The notes under the pieces: model-generated
What the model saw: the letters and a program-made list of their open reading frames with translations, nothing else
Told to the model about the DNA's origin: nothing
The model's database searches: none
From: Eubacteriaceae bacterium
GTDB taxonomy: Bacteria; Bacillota; Clostridia; Lachnospirales; Lachnospiraceae
DNA length: 64,000 nucleotides
Assembly: GCA_910574915.1 (NCBI GenBank)
Contig: CAJTCR010000009.1
Coordinates: forward strand, 52,260 to 116,259
Reading direction: 5' to 3'
Position numbers and translations under genes: made by a program
Shown here: one piece after another, positions 61,723-64,000 of the stretch
How the letters are laid out: every line of letters starts with the position of its first letter
Position numbering within the stretch: position 1 is the stretch's first letter

Positions 61723-61915
61723 TACGGGAGGAATCAGCATATGAGATTTTGTTCCCGTTCGCCGCCTTGAAGATATACAGTTATTATGAAACATACAAAC
61801 TGTTTCTTTTCGGTCAATCGTCTTTTTGATTGGCTGGAAAAAACAGTACACTAGGGGTTTGGGGAGTGTAGCTCCCCATATGGAAACATAGAAAAATAGA
61901 AAGAGGTAAATAAAT

Positions 61916-62229
61916 ATGGAATTAAAGCATGTTATCCCGAACATGGAAAAGACTTTCGGGAATCTGGAATTTGCAGGTGAGAACAAGGTAGAACAACGGA
62001 GAATTAACGGGCGTATGGCTGTGATTTCCCGTAGCTATAACCTGTATTCGGACGTACAGAGAGCCGACGACATTATCGTGGTGCTGCCTGCTACTGCCGG
62101 GGAGAAGAATTTCGAGGTCGAGGAAAAGGTACGGCTTGTCATCCGAAGATTACCGCAGAGGGTTATAAAATCGGCAATCGTGGGTTCACAAACTATATTT
62201 TGTCTGCTGACGATATGGTGAAAGCGTAA
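61916..62229 (+). pseudogene. YdcP/DUF961 protein, frameshifted near its end
   Basis: First of two DUF961 genes that open the conserved module of Tn916-family elements (orf23/orf22 position). Intact start ELKHVIPNMEKTFGNLEFAG and FEVEEKVRL; near base 62145 the frame shifts to an unrelated tail ending at 62221, whereas the +1 frame gives ITAEGYKIGNRGFTNYILSA, the normal end, stopping at 62229. A hairpin GGGGAG-TGTAG-CTCCCC (61861-61877) lies in the 193-base leader. The shift would delete the true C-terminus. Confidence 0.82.
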
Positions 62230-62245
62230 GGAGGTATCAGAGATT

Positions 62246-62644
62246 ATGAGATTAGCAAATGGAATCATTATAGACAAGGAAAAGACATTCGGGTTACTTA
62301 AGTTTTCCGCATTGCGGCGTGAGGTGCATAAGCAGAATGAGGACGGAACGGTTTCTGAAGAAATCAAGGAGCGCACTTACGATTTGAAGTCCAGAGGACA
62401 GGGGCGCATGATACAGGTGAGTATTCCGGCTGCCGTGCCATTAAAGGAGGTTGATTATAATGCGGAGGTGGAGATTATCAATCCAGTAGCGGATACGGTG
62501 GCGACGGCTACGTTTCAAGGGGCAGACGTGGACTGGTATATCAAGGCAGAGGATATTGTCTTGAAAAATAGAGACGGACACTCAACGGGAAATCTACAGA
62601 ATCATAATCCGTATGATAAAAAGGAAATTAAGAATCCTAAATAA
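62246..62644 (+). CDS. YdcP/DUF961 family protein of a Tn916-like element
   Basis: Second DUF961 protein, 132 residues, apparently intact. It shares the family start (IDKEKTFGLLKFSALRREVH) and the EVEIINPVADTVATATFQGADVDW-type pattern in its centre. AAGGAGG precedes the ATG. In complete elements the next gene encodes the FtsK/TcpA coupling ATPase, but here a toxin-antitoxin pair follows, so the transfer module is absent. Confidence 0.87.
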   Translation: MRLANGIIIDKEKTFGLLKFSALRREVHKQNEDGTVSEEIKERTYDLKSRGQGRMIQVSIPAAVPLKEVDYNAEVEIINPVADTVATATFQGADVDWYIKAEDIVLKNRDGHSTGNLQNHNPYDKKEIKNPK

Positions 62645-62711
62645 GCATTGCCTATACGATAATATTCTGATAAAATTAGGATAAAATAAACAGAAAAGGA
62701 GTGCTTGGATT

Positions 62712-62972
62712 ATGATACAAATTCGACCTGTTTCTGACCTTAGAAATAAATTTCCGGAAATTGAAACTATCGTAAACAGCGGAAAACCTGTTTATCTTAC
62801 AAAGAATGGCTACGGAGCTATGGTAGTTTTGAGCTTGGAGGAATACGCTAATCTGACAGATGATATAGAGATGAAACTTGACGAAGCCGACAGACAGGCG
62901 GCAATGACGGAAGAAAGGATTTCCCATGAAACCGTATTCAGCAATGTAAGGAGTACGATACATGGAAAATAA
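62712..62972 (+). CDS. Phd/YefM-type antitoxin
   Basis: Antitoxin of a type II system, 86 residues. The N-terminal DNA-binding fold is seen as IRPVSDLRNKFPEIETIVNSG and KPVYLTKNGYGAMVVLSLEEY; the C-terminal helix wraps the toxin. AAGGAG precedes the ATG. It overlaps the toxin gene by 11 bases. Because the toxin carries a stop codon, the antitoxin may now be free of its partner. Confidence 0.88.
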   Translation: MIQIRPVSDLRNKFPEIETIVNSGKPVYLTKNGYGAMVVLSLEEYANLTDDIEMKLDEADRQAAMTEERISHETVFSNVRSTIHGK

Positions 62973-63276
62973 AATTTATCATCTTCGCTATCTGCCGATT
63001 TTTGAACAGGATTTAATCAGTACAGCGAGTTACATTACCAATGTTTTAAAGAATGAGGACGCTGCGCTGCGTTTGATTGATGATGTAGAGGCGGCGATTC
63101 TGGAAAGGCTGAATAATCCGCTTGCTTTTGAACCATACGTTTCCGCAAAAAAGTGAGACTATCCGTATTATAGAATCTATGTGAGAAATTACGTTATTTA
63201 CTATGTGGTGATTGATGATGTAATGGAAGTACGGCGTTTTCTGTATGGTGCTAGAGATACAGATAAGCATTTATAA
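62962..63276 (+). pseudogene. RelE/ParE-type toxin with an internal stop codon
   Basis: Toxin of the type II pair. Residues 1-64 are normal (HLRYLPIFEQDLISTASYI). A TGA at 63154-63156 ends translation after SAKK, but the same frame continues with YPYYRIYVRNYVIYYVVIDD and VRRFLYGARDTDKHL to the natural stop at 63276. The expected residue at the TGA is Arg (CGA to TGA). The truncated product lacks the C-terminal strands with active residues. Confidence 0.85.
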
Positions 63277-63322
63277 TTTATTTGTAAAAGAACGTAGACA
63301 TTTTATAGGAGAAAATTCAATT

Positions 63323-63928
63323 ATGAAAGATGAAATAATGTCTTTGTTAACAGACTTCGGTGAATTTACTTTAGATTCTTTTTTGCAAGATGGCGCGATA
63401 AAAGAGTTGCCTATCGTTGGCTCTGCTTTTAGCATGGTGAAAATAGGTGCGGATATTCGTGATAGAATTTTTGTGGAAAAATTAAAGTGTTTTATTGAAA
63501 ACATAGACAAAAATCAGAAATGGAGAGAAAAATTCAGTGATGATGAAGAATGTAATAAGATATCGAAGCAGCTCTTGTATATCGTCGATTCATGCGATGA
63601 TGATAATAAGCTGAAATTAATAGGAAAGGCATTTAATTATTTTGTGAATGGAGAAATCAGCAAAGATGAGTATTTTTATACTGTCAATATAATTTCAAAA
63701 TCGTTTTATCCATACTTAAAAATGCTATTAGAAATTGATGAATCTGATAAGCGTTTTAAAAATGATGGTACGAAATATGATTATTTTGGAATAACACATC
63801 TGCTAAATATAGGCGTGCTTGATTATGATGGACAGACAGCAGCTCTTTTTAATTCTCAAACGAACAAAATAGAATCACCGCCATCTATAATAGTGTGCTC
63901 TCGGAAACTCGAACCCCTTGTTCTATAA
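63323..63928 (+). CDS. Hypothetical protein next to toxin-antitoxin remnant
   Basis: 201 residues from the ATG preceded by TAGGAGA; not recognised with certainty. It is alpha-helical, acidic and A/T-rich, with a hydrophobic patch near the start (PIVGSAFSMVKIGADIRDRIF), and looks like proteins found beside phage or element genes. The last residues (SRKLEPLVL) lie where the sequence changes character, so the natural C-terminus may have been replaced by recombination. No function assigned. Confidence 0.6.
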   Translation: MKDEIMSLLTDFGEFTLDSFLQDGAIKELPIVGSAFSMVKIGADIRDRIFVEKLKCFIENIDKNQKWREKFSDDEECNKISKQLLYIVDSCDDDNKLKLIGKAFNYFVNGEISKDEYFYTVNIISKSFYPYLKMLLEIDESDKRFKNDGTKYDYFGITHLLNIGVLDYDGQTAALFNSQTNKIESPPSIIVCSRKLEPLVL

Positions 63929-64000
63929 GGCTTCAAAAATTTCCGAAATCACATTTTCACCTCTATTTTTTACCTTCATTTTGTAACATTTCCGCTTTTA
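63929..64000. other. Right edge without a gene
   Basis: A/T-rich; no start, stem-loop or RNA gene recognised before the window ends. A gene reading from the right could end here but cannot be shown. Confidence 0.4.

Noticed and set aside
63900..63945. tRNA-like end (TCGAACCCC)
   Set aside because: A short T-arm-like string only; no acceptor pair, anticodon arm or CCA could be placed around it.

Overview
The window comes from the chromosome of a low-to-moderate GC Gram-positive anaerobe, most likely a gut member of the Lachnospiraceae (Clostridia). Evidence for this is the strong AGGAGG-type ribosome sites, a CIRCE operator, YesM/YesN-type and OmpR-type two-component systems, LPxTG-like and lipobox proteins, a Tn916/Tn1549-like conjugative element remnant, PD-(D/E)XK 'AAA-ATPase-like' and Rpn genes, and an indolepyruvate:ferredoxin oxidoreductase operon. 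I have no database match, so the family assignment is inference.

Layout. 0-8.2 kb: the tail of an ABC ATPase, then a YesM/YesN two-component system facing a minus-strand sugar ABC importer (binding protein, two permeases) with a metallo-beta-lactamase-fold hydrolase at its end; a 158-bp MITE sits at the 3' end of that hydrolase. 8.4-13.2 kb: an ECF sigma/anti-sigma pair, cutC and a chemoreceptor. 13.3-16.2 kb: a visibly A/T-rich three-gene operon (degenerate DUF262 protein, DUF3696-type AAA ATPase, protein of unknown function), which I regard as the best candidate for an undescribed, probably defensive, system. 16.2-19.4 kb: MoxR ATPase, hflX, a GNAT acetyltransferase and a DUF1294 protein. 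19.4-22.0 kb: a nest of palindromic repeats followed by an AAA/PD-(D/E)XK protein. 22.3-25.3 kb: a decayed glycan locus with three broken genes, then a flippase-like membrane protein and a Fic-like protein without the catalytic histidine. 27.3-31.7 kb: a PfkB kinase, a type I toxin-antitoxin cassette bounded by 17-bp direct repeats, and an O-acyltransferase pair.

31.8-36.5 kb: an XRE regulator and the aryl-pyruvate operon paaK-iorA-iorB-ACT. 36.5-37.1 kb: two more copies of the large palindromic repeat. 37.1-46.5 kb: amidohydrolase plus sodium symporter, xpaC-telA, a HAD phosphatase, trkA-trkH and a response regulator. The matching histidine kinase is separated from that regulator by an A/T-rich insertion encoding an 85-residue protein and a retropepsin-like protease. 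48.4-52.3 kb: an FtsX-type ABC exporter and a CIRCE-controlled Hsp20. 52.4-57.6 kb: a second sigma/anti-sigma pair, a third two-component system that appears to act on a Pho-box-like operator in front of a small secreted calcium-motif protein, and a broken alpha/beta hydrolase.

57.7-64 kb: repeat fragments, an Rpn-type nuclease gene, then the remnant of an integrative conjugative element: a VaFE/SpaA surface protein with two frameshifts, two YdcP (DUF961) genes of which one is frameshifted, a Phd/ParE-type module whose toxin carries a nonsense codon, and a hypothetical gene.

Two threads run through the window. One is regulation of envelope and uptake functions by paired sensors (three two-component systems and two sigma/anti-sigma pairs, several with visible operators). 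The other is heavy small-element traffic: two MITE types with CTAG target duplications, four or more copies of a large palindromic repeat whose arms covary, and many gene remnants. The sequence shows no rRNA, tRNA, CRISPR array or intact transposase of a classical insertion sequence.
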